Source of the DNA: Alphaproteobacteria bacterium
Lineage (GTDB): Bacteria; Pseudomonadota; Alphaproteobacteria; Rs-D84
Direction: 5' to 3'
NCBI GenBank assembly: GCA_017466525.1
Contig: JAFTTY010000039.1
Coordinates: forward strand, 1 to 48,621
DNA: 48,621 nt
The translations under genes and the position numbers were made by a program. Below the pieces are notes generated by a model. The model made no database searches and was not told where the DNA came from. It was given only the letters and a program-made list of their open reading frames with translations. Every line of letters begins with the position of its first letter. Within the stretch, counting starts at the first letter, position 1. Positions 1 through 7,553 of the stretch are shown one piece after another.

Positions 1-19
1 AAAGCCACGATAGTGGCGT

Positions 20-123
20 GGGTTCGACAATGAGTAGGTTTTGCAAACATAGTGCAGCAAAACCGTTAGGAATGCCCCACAGCCCAGCCATCCGCGGGGC
101 GAGGGAATACTTCGTCTCCGCCA
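20..123 (+). repeat. 104-bp tRNA-end repeat, unit 1
   Basis: First of two tandem units that differ at only about two positions from the copy at 208-311. The unit begins with a T-loop-like GGGTTCGACAATGAG, has a GC-rich hairpin near its end, and finishes with CTTCGTCTCCGCCA. That ending equals the 3' end of the tRNA-Ser gene at 40634-40724. It is followed at once by a rho-independent terminator, as a real tRNA would be, but no complete tRNA can be folded. A small hairpin (GCCAC...GTGGC, 4-14) precedes it. Confidence 0.8.
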
Positions 124-127
124 GAAA

Positions 128-158
128 TAAAAAATGCCCCATATGGGGTATTTTTTAT
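128..158 (+). terminator. Terminator after repeat unit 1
   Basis: Hairpin of TGCCCC and GGGGTA arms flanked by A and T runs, so it can work in both directions. It follows the tRNA-like 3' end, as in genuine tRNA genes of this window. Confidence 0.7.
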
Positions 159-207
159 TTCAGTTGGTGTCGCAGTGTGGACGAAGCGTTCGCAATCTAT
201 GATTGCT

Positions 208-311
208 GGGTTCGACAATGAGTAGGTTTTGCAAACATAGTGCAGCAAAACCGTCAGGAATGCCCCACAGCCCCGCCATCCGCGGGGCGAGGGAATACTT
301 CGTCTCCGCCA
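208..311 (+). repeat. 104-bp tRNA-end repeat, unit 2
   Basis: Second copy of the unit at 20-123, offset by 188 bp. It again ends in CTTCGTCTCCGCCA but has lost the terminator behind it. The 50 bp in front contain a perfect hairpin (GCAATC-TAT-GATTGC, about 193-207). The rest of 312-475 shows no convincing gene; a minus-strand reading frame through 160-438 crosses the repeat and has a TTG start without a ribosome binding site. Confidence 0.8.
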
Positions 312-475
312 GCAAAAAGTTTTGTTTCAGGAAACTGATAAATTCTTCCACTGACATCTCGCCCGATGCCATGGCAAACTCTTTGTGGTGTATTGCACCC
401 GAACCGCAAACATGCCCATTATTTTTACTTGAAAACAAATTTTAACCCGCTGTTTTTGCAGCGGGCTATGGGTTA

Positions 476-733
476 TTAGTGCAAAGTGTAAAACACGCCA
501 CGGGTTGTGCCTTGTTTTGATATGTGTCCCCGTTTAACCAACGCTTGTACCGCCTTGCGAAAGGTTTCTGGATTTTTATCCATTGCGGGTATCTTATTGG
601 TAAAACTTTGTCTGTAGTTTTGGATGGTTAATATGAGTTTAAACATTGAGGGAGTTGGGTGCTTTATATTTTTTCTTGAAAGTGTCCATTTTTTTAGTTT
701 AAACTGAGAATATTGATAAAGATGTCTAATCAA
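476..733 (-). CDS. Small hypothetical protein with winged-helix-like end
   Basis: An 85-residue frame I do not recognise as a family. The last 38 residues (NPETFRKAVQALVKRGH and onwards) look like the helix-turn-helix and wing end of a DNA-binding protein. The first half is basic and low in complexity. It is divergent from the S66 peptidase gene, with about 28 bp between them. A hairpin with GCCCGCTG/CAGCGGGT arms lies just behind its stop. It could be a remnant of a larger regulator. The region is more AT-rich than its neighbours. Confidence 0.3.
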   Translation of the reverse strand: MIRHLYQYSQFKLKKWTLSRKNIKHPTPSMFKLILTIQNYRQSFTNKIPAMDKNPETFRKAVQALVKRGHISKQGTTRGVFYTLH

Positions 734-761
734 GTTTAAAGCCTATATGAAGGGGTGTCTA

Positions 762-1814
762 ATGTTGTTGTCAGATCTAATTAAACCCACTAAATTGGAA
801 CCTGGAGATACTGTTGCTGTAATCTCTCCTTCATGGGCGGGGGCTTCTGTATATCCAGAACGTTATTTGGCAGGCAAGAAACAGCTGGAAGAAGAGTTTG
901 GCTTAAAAGTTGTTGAAGCGCCAAATACGTTAATAAGCGCGGAAGAAAATTTTTACAACCCCAAAAAACGTGTTGATGATTTGCATTGGGCGTTAACTAA
1001 TAAAGATGTAAAAGCGATTATTCCCATGATAGGGGGTGACGATTCTATCAGAATGTTGCCGTATATAGATTTTGATCTAATACGTAATAACCCAAAAATA
1101 CTATTAGGTTATTCCGACAACACCGTTTTGCACTATGCGTTTTTGTCAGCAGGTGTTCAGCCTTTTTATGGACCCTGCATTATGTGTGGTGGATTTTCAG
1201 AAAATGGGGGCATGTTCGATTATTTTAAAGATTCTGTATACAAGACTCTGTTTTCTACCTTTGAAATAGGTGAAATTAAGCCTAATATGAATGGTTGGAC
1301 AGATGAAGAATTGCCGTGGAAAGATCCTGCAAATCAGAGTGTAAAAAGACAAATAAAAGAATCGCAGGGTTTCAAGTTTATCAATGGTCAAGGAACTGTT
1401 ACGGGTCGTTTAATTGGTGGTAGCCTGGAAGTAATGGAGATGTTAAAAGGAACGAAAGTGTGGCCTTCCTTAGATACGTATGATGGTGCAATATTTTTTA
1501 TAGAAACATGTGAAGAAGCGCCTCCTGCTGATTATGTCGTTAGATGGATGAGAAACTATGCGGCTACTGGCGTTTTAGAGCGTCTTAATGGTATCGTTAT
1601 TGGGCGGCCCGCAAACGTGTCGGTGGACGAGCTGGATAAGTATGCGGATGCGGTCTTGCAAGTTGTAAAAACAGAAAATAATCTGGACATACCAATTGTT
1701 TCAAATCTTGATTTTGGTCATACGGATCCAATGTTTTTGATACCATATGGTACAATGGCAAAGATAGATGTTGACAATAAAACATTTTCCATATTGGAAA
1801 ACGCAGTAATGTAG
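762..1814 (+). CDS. S66 family peptidase, MccF/LD-carboxypeptidase-like
   Basis: The 350-residue protein matches the serine peptidase S66 family, which includes cytoplasmic LD-carboxypeptidase LdcA (murein recycling) and MccF (cleaves microcin C-type peptide-nucleotides). Visible motifs are GYSDNT with the nucleophile Ser, the IGGDDS loop in front of it, and DFGHTDP with the catalytic His near the end. The start at 762 is chosen because AAGGGG lies 6 bases upstream; an ATG at 747 has no such site. MccF-like immunity and LdcA-like recycling cannot be told apart by eye. Its stop codon directly abuts a yegD gene fragment, so it appears to have been inserted into a yegD paralogue, possibly by transfer. 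Confidence 0.85.
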   Translation: MLLSDLIKPTKLEPGDTVAVISPSWAGASVYPERYLAGKKQLEEEFGLKVVEAPNTLISAEENFYNPKKRVDDLHWALTNKDVKAIIPMIGGDDSIRMLPYIDFDLIRNNPKILLGYSDNTVLHYAFLSAGVQPFYGPCIMCGGFSENGGMFDYFKDSVYKTLFSTFEIGEIKPNMNGWTDEELPWKDPANQSVKRQIKESQGFKFINGQGTVTGRLIGGSLEVMEMLKGTKVWPSLDTYDGAIFFIETCEEAPPADYVVRWMRNYAATGVLERLNGIVIGRPANVSVDELDKYADAVLQVVKTENNLDIPIVSNLDFGHTDPMFLIPYGTMAKIDVDNKTFSILENAVM

Positions 1815-1985
1815 TATTTAGTTATTTTAACGGGTGGTTCGACCGAAATTCCATATGTAAGTCGTGTTATGCAGTCTTATTTCCCAAATGCAGAATTGTC
1901 ATCTGCAAACAAAATGGCCAGTGTGGGCCTTGGCTTGGCATACGATGCAATGCGCAGATTTGCAGAACCGCAACATACAAAATAA
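1815..1985 (+). pseudogene. Broken yegD paralogue, 3' end only
   Basis: The 57 codons reading VILTGGSTEIPYV and onward to EPQHTK-stop are closely similar to the end of the intact gene at 2187-3476, including the phosphate-binding GGST motif. Homology begins directly after the stop codon of the S66 peptidase gene. The downstream terminator-like sequence is also shared with the intact copy. I read it as the remains of a tandem yegD duplication whose 5' part was replaced. Confidence 0.85.
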
Positions 1986-2028
1986 AAAGTCCCTGTAATT
2001 CCCTGTAAAATTGGAATTTGTATGCGAT

Positions 2029-2120
2029 GGTTCGTAATAAAATCATACTCCGCCACAAAAATCAAACGCCCCATTGTGGGCGTTTTATTTTTGTGCCGAA
2101 ATCGGGGTTCGAACCCGAAG
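2029..2120. other. Two truncated tRNA 3' ends around one terminator
   Basis: On the plus strand a stretch beginning GGTTCG and ending ATACTCCGCCA (2029-2055) leads into a bidirectional terminator (AACGCCC...GGGCGTT, about 2063-2092). On the minus strand 2120-2094 holds a perfect T-arm (TCGGG TTCGAAC CCCGA) plus the acceptor 3' strand TTTCGGC and A, also leading into the terminator. No 5' half of a tRNA is present for either. An upstream ATG at 2022 in the yegD frame reads through this relic and is not a credible start. Confidence 0.6.
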
Positions 2121-2130
2121 CATAAAAAAC

Positions 2131-2158
2131 TTGCGCCCAACAGAAAGTGGTCTATAAT
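2131..2158 (+). promoter_or_regulatory. Promoter of yegD
   Basis: TTGCGC, a 16-bp spacer and a perfect TATAAT. The start codon lies 28 bases after the -10 box and has its own ribosome binding site. Confidence 0.55.
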
Positions 2159-2186
2159 ACGTCACAACTGCTCCAAGGATTTTTCT

Positions 2187-3476
2187 ATGTATTCATTACA
2201 CTATGTTGCCGGAATTGATTTCGGAACGACAAATTCTGCCGTATCTGTATCAGATGGCGGTGAACCACACATGATTCAAATCGGTCACAGCAGCACAACT
2301 ATTCCATCTGCGTTATTTTTTGACGAATCCACCAGATGTGTTTTTATGGGGCATGATGCGTATAACAAATATCGCGAACCTTTTTCCGAAGGTCGGTTCA
2401 TGCGCAGCTTAAAGCGTATCCTAGGAACCCCAATAATGTCAACAAGTACACAAATATATGGCAAAAACACTAAGTTTGAAGATATTATCGCATATTTCAT
2501 CCAGCATCTAAAAGAAAAACTAGACACATCTGTCAATCAGTCTGTCACAGATGTTGTTATTGGGCGGCCAGTGCATTTTCGTGATAATGATTCCAGTGGT
2601 GACGATGCGGCTCAAAATCAGCTGGAACATATTGCGCACAAAGTCGGTTTTAAAAATGTTGCATTCCAGTATGAACCAATTGCTGCCGCATTTGCACATG
2701 AAAGAAAGTTGACATCAGAGCATCTGGCCTTGGTTGTCGATATTGGTGGCGGAACGTCTGACTTTACGGTAATTCGTTTGGGGGCGAATTTGATGAACAA
2801 GCCCGACAGAACCGATGACATTCTTGCAAATACGGGTGTGCGCATTGGTGGTAATGACTTTGACCATGCGTTCGCCATAGATAAATTTATGCCTGAATAT
2901 GGCTTGGGTTCAATGTATCGCAGCGGTGACAAGATTTTGCCTGTCCCAAATGCGCCATATATTGATTTGGCGACATGGTCGGCTGTGAACCGTGTTTATA
3001 CGGCATCTGTATGGAATTTAATGCGTGGCGTTCAGATTGGTGCTCAAGAACCAGACAAAATATCAAGGATGATGGATATATTACAAAATAATCTGGGGCA
3101 TACAAATTTGGATTATATTGAAATGGCGAAAATACAATTATCATCGCAAGATGTCATAAAACAACGGTTTGAATTTTTATCTGATTGTCCAGAATTTACG
3201 ACACATGTATCAGAATTTATTAATGCAATAAAAAACAATGTTGAAAAAATAGTACTGGCGATGAACGCATGCTTGTCCCAGGCATCTATAAGAAACACAG
3301 ATATTGATTTGATAATATTGACCGGTGGTTCAACCCAGATTCCATATGTGTATAATATTTTCAAATCCATGTTTCCACGTGCGGTTATTTCGGATTCCAA
3401 TAAAATGGACAGTGTTGGTTTAGGGTTGGCATATGATGCGATGCATCGATTTGCTGAACCACAACATACGAAATAA
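2187..3476 (+). CDS. yegD: Hsp70-like protein, YegD family
   Basis: A 429-residue actin-fold ATPase of the Hsp70 family. GIDFGTTNSA (phosphate 1) is near residue 10, VVDIGGGTSDFTV (phosphate 2) near residue 185, and LTGGSTQIP (adenosine motif) near residue 380. It holds the nucleotide-binding domain with almost nothing after it, like E. coli YegD (about 450 residues), so it lacks the peptide-binding domain of DnaK. The ATG at 2187 has AAGGA 8 bases upstream; longer versions from 2022 translate a tRNA relic. A second, broken copy lies at 1815-1985. The physiological role of the family is poorly known. Confidence 0.85.
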   Translation: MYSLHYVAGIDFGTTNSAVSVSDGGEPHMIQIGHSSTTIPSALFFDESTRCVFMGHDAYNKYREPFSEGRFMRSLKRILGTPIMSTSTQIYGKNTKFEDIIAYFIQHLKEKLDTSVNQSVTDVVIGRPVHFRDNDSSGDDAAQNQLEHIAHKVGFKNVAFQYEPIAAAFAHERKLTSEHLALVVDIGGGTSDFTVIRLGANLMNKPDRTDDILANTGVRIGGNDFDHAFAIDKFMPEYGLGSMYRSGDKILPVPNAPYIDLATWSAVNRVYTASVWNLMRGVQIGAQEPDKISRMMDILQNNLGHTNLDYIEMAKIQLSSQDVIKQRFEFLSDCPEFTTHVSEFINAIKNNVEKIVLAMNACLSQASIRNTDIDLIILTGGSTQIPYVYNIFKSMFPRAVISDSNKMDSVGLGLAYDAMHRFAEPQHTK

Positions 3477-3529
3477 AAAATCTCTGTAAATTCCCCGTAA
3501 AAGCGGAATTTTTATGTTGGCATTGCAGT

Positions 3530-3673
3530 GTGGCCAAATCCTTCGCCGGTGAAATGCAACTGCGCGTCCATGATGATATGCATTGGGTGCCGGTCCACGA
3601 CTTGCCAGCGCATCCACAATTACCGGCAGACTTAATTGTGTCACAGGCATTATATTCCGTTGGAAAATATTGA
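3530..3673 (+). pseudogene. C-terminal fragment of a MutT-type Nudix gene
   Basis: An open stretch without a start codon reads VAKSFAGEMQLRVHDD, then WVPVHDLPAHPQLPADLIVSQ and a stop. This is the usual end of an 8-oxo-dGTP diphosphatase-like Nudix protein, where the Trp-x-Pro and LP-AD elements follow the Nudix box. No Nudix box or N-terminus lies upstream, where the yegD terminator-like hairpin sits instead. It is therefore a remnant, placed directly before an operon with two intact Nudix genes. Confidence 0.65.
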
Positions 3674-3717
3674 TATTTCTGAAAAAGCGGTTTAGAATAT
3701 CGCAAAGGGTGCATCTT

Positions 3718-4281
3718 ATGAAAGAGATTGAAATCTTGGTTCAGGTTTTTGCCGACGAAGCAGACGTTCTGCGTAAGTTGTCTGAATTTGAATTCATGGG
3801 CGATAAACGAACGGTTGATACATACTATTATGACCCATTACGTCCCGAATTACAGCCGGACGGCAATGGTCACCTGTATGCATGCTGTCGCACACGTCAA
3901 AAAGATGGGGTGAATTATATCACATATAAGAATGACCATTTTGATGGCGATACATGGCTTTATTCTGACGAAGCGGAAACAACCGTTGCAGACATGTCCA
4001 CAATGTGCGAAATTATGCATGCGCTGGGACTGCGTGAATTGATAAAAATTGATAATCTGAAACGAACATATCGTGCCGGCGACTACATAATTGAATTTGA
4101 AACTGTGGCAGATCTGGGGCTGTTTTTAGAAGTGGAATATTGCACCCCAAACGATGTAGATGTGGCGCAAATAAAATCACAGATTCAATCCTTTATTGAT
4201 AATTTGGGATTTGCTGTGTCACCCGAAATGAATGCCGGTAAACCAGAACTGATGCTGCGTAAGAAACAATGGGGTGAATAA
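3718..4281 (+). CDS. CYTH domain protein
   Basis: The 187-residue protein starts MKEIEILVQV, with the E-x-E-like strand typical of CYTH (CyaB/thiamine triphosphatase) proteins. It continues with the CCRTRQKDG and YITYKND strands, an ExETTV-type pair, KRTYRAGDYIIEFE, and LFLEVEY, giving the acidic and basic residues that line the triphosphate tunnel. The family hydrolyses inorganic or organic triphosphates or makes cAMP; the substrate here is unknown. Its ATG at 3718 has AAAGGG upstream. It is the first of four tightly packed genes, and its stop overlaps the next start by one base. Confidence 0.8.
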   Translation: MKEIEILVQVFADEADVLRKLSEFEFMGDKRTVDTYYYDPLRPELQPDGNGHLYACCRTRQKDGVNYITYKNDHFDGDTWLYSDEAETTVADMSTMCEIMHALGLRELIKIDNLKRTYRAGDYIIEFETVADLGLFLEVEYCTPNDVDVAQIKSQIQSFIDNLGFAVSPEMNAGKPELMLRKKQWGE

Positions 4282-4790
4282 TGTTGATTCTGAATATCAA
4301 TGGACCGATAAATTCTGGGAAATCAACGGTATCTAAACTGTTGGTGCAAATATTGTCACGCGCAATTTTTATAGAAGTTGACGACCTGTTATCCGATGAC
4401 GAAGAAAAGAAATTGGGATTAACCATGCAGGCCGGTTGGGGTGAACGTTTGAACCGATTGGATAGAATTATTGCCGACCAAAAAAATCAACGCCAATACG
4501 AAACAATTATTTTTGCGTATCCAATGACAGAAAATTTGTATCGGCGCTGGTCGGCACATATTGATAAGAACACACGTTTTATTGCAGTTACACTGGCGCC
4601 CAGTTTGGAAAATTGTTTGACCAATCGTGGAACACGTATATTGACTGACTGGGAAATTGGGCGCATACGTGAAATGTATAACGAAAATTATCACAGGCCG
4701 GTAAATTCAGATTTGATAATAAACAATGACGGACAGACCCCACACCAGACCGCCAAACAAATCGCAGATTATGTTACCAAACAACGATAG
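4281..4790 (+). CDS. P-loop nucleoside/small-molecule kinase-like protein
   Basis: A 169-residue AAA-17/zeta-like kinase. The Walker A motif GPINSGKS is at residues 8-15, an acidic VDDLLSDD stretch sits where kinases of this fold bind the acceptor, and an Arg-rich lid follows. It is short, similar in size to shikimate or adenylylsulfate kinases, but I cannot name the substrate. The start overlaps the CYTH stop codon by one base, and a Nudix gene begins 12 bases after it. Translational coupling with the CYTH protein suggests they act on related phosphorylated compounds. Confidence 0.65.
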   Translation: MLILNINGPINSGKSTVSKLLVQILSRAIFIEVDDLLSDDEEKKLGLTMQAGWGERLNRLDRIIADQKNQRQYETIIFAYPMTENLYRRWSAHIDKNTRFIAVTLAPSLENCLTNRGTRILTDWEIGRIREMYNENYHRPVNSDLIINNDGQTPHQTAKQIADYVTKQR

Positions 4791-4802
4791 GAGAAAACCA
4801 AA

Positions 4803-5276
4803 ATGGCAGAACGTGCAATGTTCAAGGGTGTAATCAACCTGATTATAAAAAAAGACGACAAAGTCTTGTTATTCTTCCGCAATGATGGTTTCTTTAACTA
4901 TGACGGTGGTTGGTGGGTTCTGCCGGCGGGCCACATTGAACAGGGTGAAACTGCCATGGCAGCAGCCATACGTGAGGCCAAAGAAGAACTGGATATTGAT
5001 ATTGCGCCCGACAACATCAAATGCGTTCATGTCACCAGCAATCTGGCCAGTCGTACAGAATCTTTTGATTTCTTTTTCGAGGTGTCAAATTACACCGGTA
5101 CAATTCGCAATTGCGAAGGGGACAAGTGTGCAGATATGCAATACTTTACATTGGATGAGGTTGCAAATCTGAAAAACGTAGTTTCAACCACACGTATATC
5201 ATTGGCTGGATTGGCCAAAGGCGAGATATATTCAGAATGCAAATCATATCGCAGTGAACAAAAGGATACAAAATGA
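4803..5276 (+). CDS. Nudix hydrolase
   Basis: 157 residues with a complete Nudix box starting GHIEQGE near residue 43 and ending REAKEELDI, with all metal-binding Glu residues present. The preceding GGWWVLPAGH strand is typical of MutT-like enzymes. Substrate specificity cannot be read from the sequence. The gene has AGGAG upstream and is followed by a 4-base overlap (ATGA) with the Nudix-ASCH gene, so it belongs to one transcript with the CYTH and kinase genes. Confidence 0.88.
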   Translation: MAERAMFKGVINLIIKKDDKVLLFFRNDGFFNYDGGWWVLPAGHIEQGETAMAAAIREAKEELDIDIAPDNIKCVHVTSNLASRTESFDFFFEVSNYTGTIRNCEGDKCADMQYFTLDEVANLKNVVSTTRISLAGLAKGEIYSECKSYRSEQKDTK

Positions 5277-6055
5277 TAAAAGATATCAGTTATTCTGCAT
5301 ATATTTTGCCAGTGCGTGATGGACAGGTTGCGCTATTAAAATACGGCGAAAACGGATATGGACCAATTGGCGGACGATTGGATGATTGCGAAGATTTTTT
5401 GACTGCGCTGCGGCGTGAACTGACCGAAGAACTGGGCGAATCTGCATCGGCGCTGGCAGATAGTGCGATTGAAGTTCCGGTGCCATATGCTTTTCGTTAC
5501 CCAACCCCCGAACGTGCGCAACGTCGTGGCGCATGGGGCGAAGAACATCACTTTTTTATCGTTCACGTCCCAGATGATATGGAATTGAATTTCTGCGAAA
5601 ATCGCCCCGAAGAAATTTCGGTTGCATGGGTTGCCCCCGACGACTTATTAAACCCAAAAATCACACCATTTGACGATATGCGTGAATTTTATGCGCTGCA
5701 TATTTTGCCAAACTTGGGCTGTAAATTTTCAATGAGTTTGCGTCCCGAATACTATGAAATGGTGCGTTCTGGCGAAAAAGATATTGAACTGCGTCTGTAT
5801 GATGAAAAGCGTCGCAGAATGCACAATGGGGATATGTTGTTGATATATGATGCGCAAAATCGCAATGATTATATTCGTGCCAAAATAGTTCGCCTGCATA
5901 TTGCGCACAGTTTTGCAGACCTGGCGACGAAAATCAGTATGTCCCGAACCGGCTTTGCATCGTTAAATGCACTGATGTCTGCTGTTTCAAAATTTTACGA
6001 TGCCGAAATGGAATCCAAATACGGTATTGTGGGGATAGAGTTAGAGGTTATATAA
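5273..6055 (+). CDS. Nudix-ASCH fusion protein
   Basis: 260 residues in two parts. Residues 1-145 form a Nudix domain with a full box (GRLDDCE...RELTEELG). Residues about 153-260 form an ASCH domain (LRPEYYEMVRSGEKDIELRL, NGDMLLIYD, KYGIVGIELEV), a PUA-like fold found in RNA-binding proteins and in N4-acetylcytidine amidohydrolase. The fusion suggests clearance or sensing of a modified nucleotide. The start overlaps the previous stop by 4 bases and has AAAGGA upstream. Its 3' end overlaps the convergent S51-ASCH gene by 8 bases. Confidence 0.8.
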   Translation: MIKDISYSAYILPVRDGQVALLKYGENGYGPIGGRLDDCEDFLTALRRELTEELGESASALADSAIEVPVPYAFRYPTPERAQRRGAWGEEHHFFIVHVPDDMELNFCENRPEEISVAWVAPDDLLNPKITPFDDMREFYALHILPNLGCKFSMSLRPEYYEMVRSGEKDIELRLYDEKRRRMHNGDMLLIYDAQNRNDYIRAKIVRLHIAHSFADLATKISMSRTGFASLNALMSAVSKFYDAEMESKYGIVGIELEVI

Positions 6056-7115
6056 CCACAAACTCGTTTAATTCCAGCCAATCAGTTTCCTGAAAATCGG
6101 GAAAGTATTTGTTAAAAAAATCAATGTGGACCGTACGCCAGTATGCCAGGGACAGGTCGCCTTCGCCCTCTATTTTTGCCCATGCGTCATCAATGTCACA
6201 AAACCGACACTTTCGAACGGCTGTAATTTGAATTCGTATTGTTTCGCCACGACTATTATAGATTTCCTGAACATCACCAATTTTTGCCATTGGTTCTTCG
6301 TCAGAATTCCGGCTACAGGTTCCACGTTTGCGTCCATTGCGCACCAGTTCAAACAATTCATCATTATCAAAAGTCCAGCGGTTCATTATTTTAACCAGCG
6401 TTATATCCTTGTCAACTAACCAAATCTTGCCATCGTTTTCAGTATAAAACTCTATCTTTTCAGCAGACGAACGGATAATACTGATATCTGTTAAACCATT
6501 TTCCCTCAGATTATCCTGTAATAGATAGAATTTACCATAATCTTTGGCAACCTGTAGCAAATCTGATTTTTTATATACCTCATCACCGGAAACCAACTCA
6601 TCTGGATATTCCTTGTCTGATGTATTATTATGTGGGTAGATTGATATGTTATCTAAGTCTAGACCTGGCTCAATATGAAAATTTGGAAACTCATCACTAC
6701 AAGGCGTGATAATGATATATTTAGACATCAGCATAGCACCAGCACTAAGCCCCAGCATAACACCATTATAGTTCTTCAAGTCGTCTAAAATGTTCAAACT
6801 TTTACAAAGGTCTTTTTGCTTATAGGGGTCACCACCCATCAGCATGACAAAGTTTGCATTTTTTATCATATCCTTTGCTTCTGCGGGGGACAGTTCGGGC
6901 GTGATGATATTTACAGATTCAAATTCTATTCCCACATTTTTGAAATGCTTTGTGAAATTAGGAATATGTTTTGCACGTGCTTTTTCTATTTTTTCCACAC
7001 CAGCAGGAATATAGACTATGCTCTTTGTGTCTTCTAGTTCGGTTTTAAACATGTCGCCCAAACCATGCCCAAAAAAGTTATCAAGGTCAAAACCGCTGCA
7101 ATAATATCTTGTCAT
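6048..7115 (-). CDS. S51 peptidase-ASCH fusion protein
   Basis: 355 residues. The N-terminal ~235 residues are a peptidase E/cyanophycinase-type S51 domain: MLMGGDPYKQ, then the nucleophile elbow GLSAGAM near residue 125, and a PHNN segment that may bear the His. The C-terminal ~115 residues are a YhfF-like ASCH domain (ELVRNGRKRGTCS, then KIGD, EGEGDLSLAYWR, LELNEFVV). S51 peptidases cleave Asp-X bonds or cyanophycin. Fusion to ASCH is not an arrangement I know. A GAAGGA site precedes the start. The Nudix gene at 7131-7535 lies 15 bases upstream on the same strand. Confidence 0.8.
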   Translation of the reverse strand: MTRYYCSGFDLDNFFGHGLGDMFKTELEDTKSIVYIPAGVEKIEKARAKHIPNFTKHFKNVGIEFESVNIITPELSPAEAKDMIKNANFVMLMGGDPYKQKDLCKSLNILDDLKNYNGVMLGLSAGAMLMSKYIIITPCSDEFPNFHIEPGLDLDNISIYPHNNTSDKEYPDELVSGDEVYKKSDLLQVAKDYGKFYLLQDNLRENGLTDISIIRSSAEKIEFYTENDGKIWLVDKDITLVKIMNRWTFDNDELFELVRNGRKRGTCSRNSDEEPMAKIGDVQEIYNSRGETIRIQITAVRKCRFCDIDDAWAKIEGEGDLSLAYWRTVHIDFFNKYFPDFQETDWLELNEFVVI

Positions 7116-7130
7116 TTTTAAGTGTTCCTT

Positions 7131-7535
7131 CTATTTAAATCTTTCTATTATCCAATTTTTAATAACAACAGGATATAATTTTGTGCCCGGCAAATCAGAA
7201 AATTTCACTTTTTCAAAGCCAATCAAATCCTCTTTGCTGCTGATGTCATCTGCATTGATGTCCACACGTTTAACAACTTCAATCCCGTACAGGAAATTTC
7301 CATTGGAATCATAGCCCTGATTTTCAATCGCCAGCAAAATGCCATCGTGAATAGTGATGTCAGATTCTGCAACACCCATTTCTTCATTCAGTTCACGTGT
7401 AATGCACTGATTCAATGTTTCGCCAATTTCCAATCCGCCACCAGGCAAGAAATAATAACCGCCAGCCAAGTGCTTGCATAAAACGATGCTATCACCTTGC
7501 ACAATTAAACATCTACTTGTTGTTTGTGTTCGCAT
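7131..7535 (-). CDS. Nudix hydrolase
   Basis: 134 residues, nearly all Nudix domain, with the box GGGLEIGETLNQCI followed by RELNEEMGV. It has AAGGAG before its ATG. It sits between the pyrophosphatase-like gene (18 bases upstream) and the S51-ASCH gene and is likely co-transcribed with both. This is the third intact Nudix domain within 3 kb. Specificity unknown. Confidence 0.88.
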   Translation of the reverse strand: MRTQTTSRCLIVQGDSIVLCKHLAGGYYFLPGGGLEIGETLNQCITRELNEEMGVAESDITIHDGILLAIENQGYDSNGNFLYGIEVVKRVDINADDISSKEDLIGFEKVKFSDLPGTKLYPVVIKNWIIERFK

Positions 7536-7553
7536 GACTTTGCTCCTTCTTTG

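Noticed and set aside
20-311. Complete tRNA genes in the window-start units
   Set aside because: Only the T-loop-like start and the 3' end resemble a tRNA; no acceptor 5' strand or anticodon arm can be folded.
160-438. Minus-strand 92-codon frame over repeat unit 2
   Set aside because: TTG start without ribosome binding site, runs through the tRNA-end repeat, no recognisable domain.
2022-2186. N-terminal extension of yegD from an upstream ATG
   Set aside because: It translates a tRNA relic and a terminator, and the ATG at 2187 has a ribosome binding site and begins the conserved domain.
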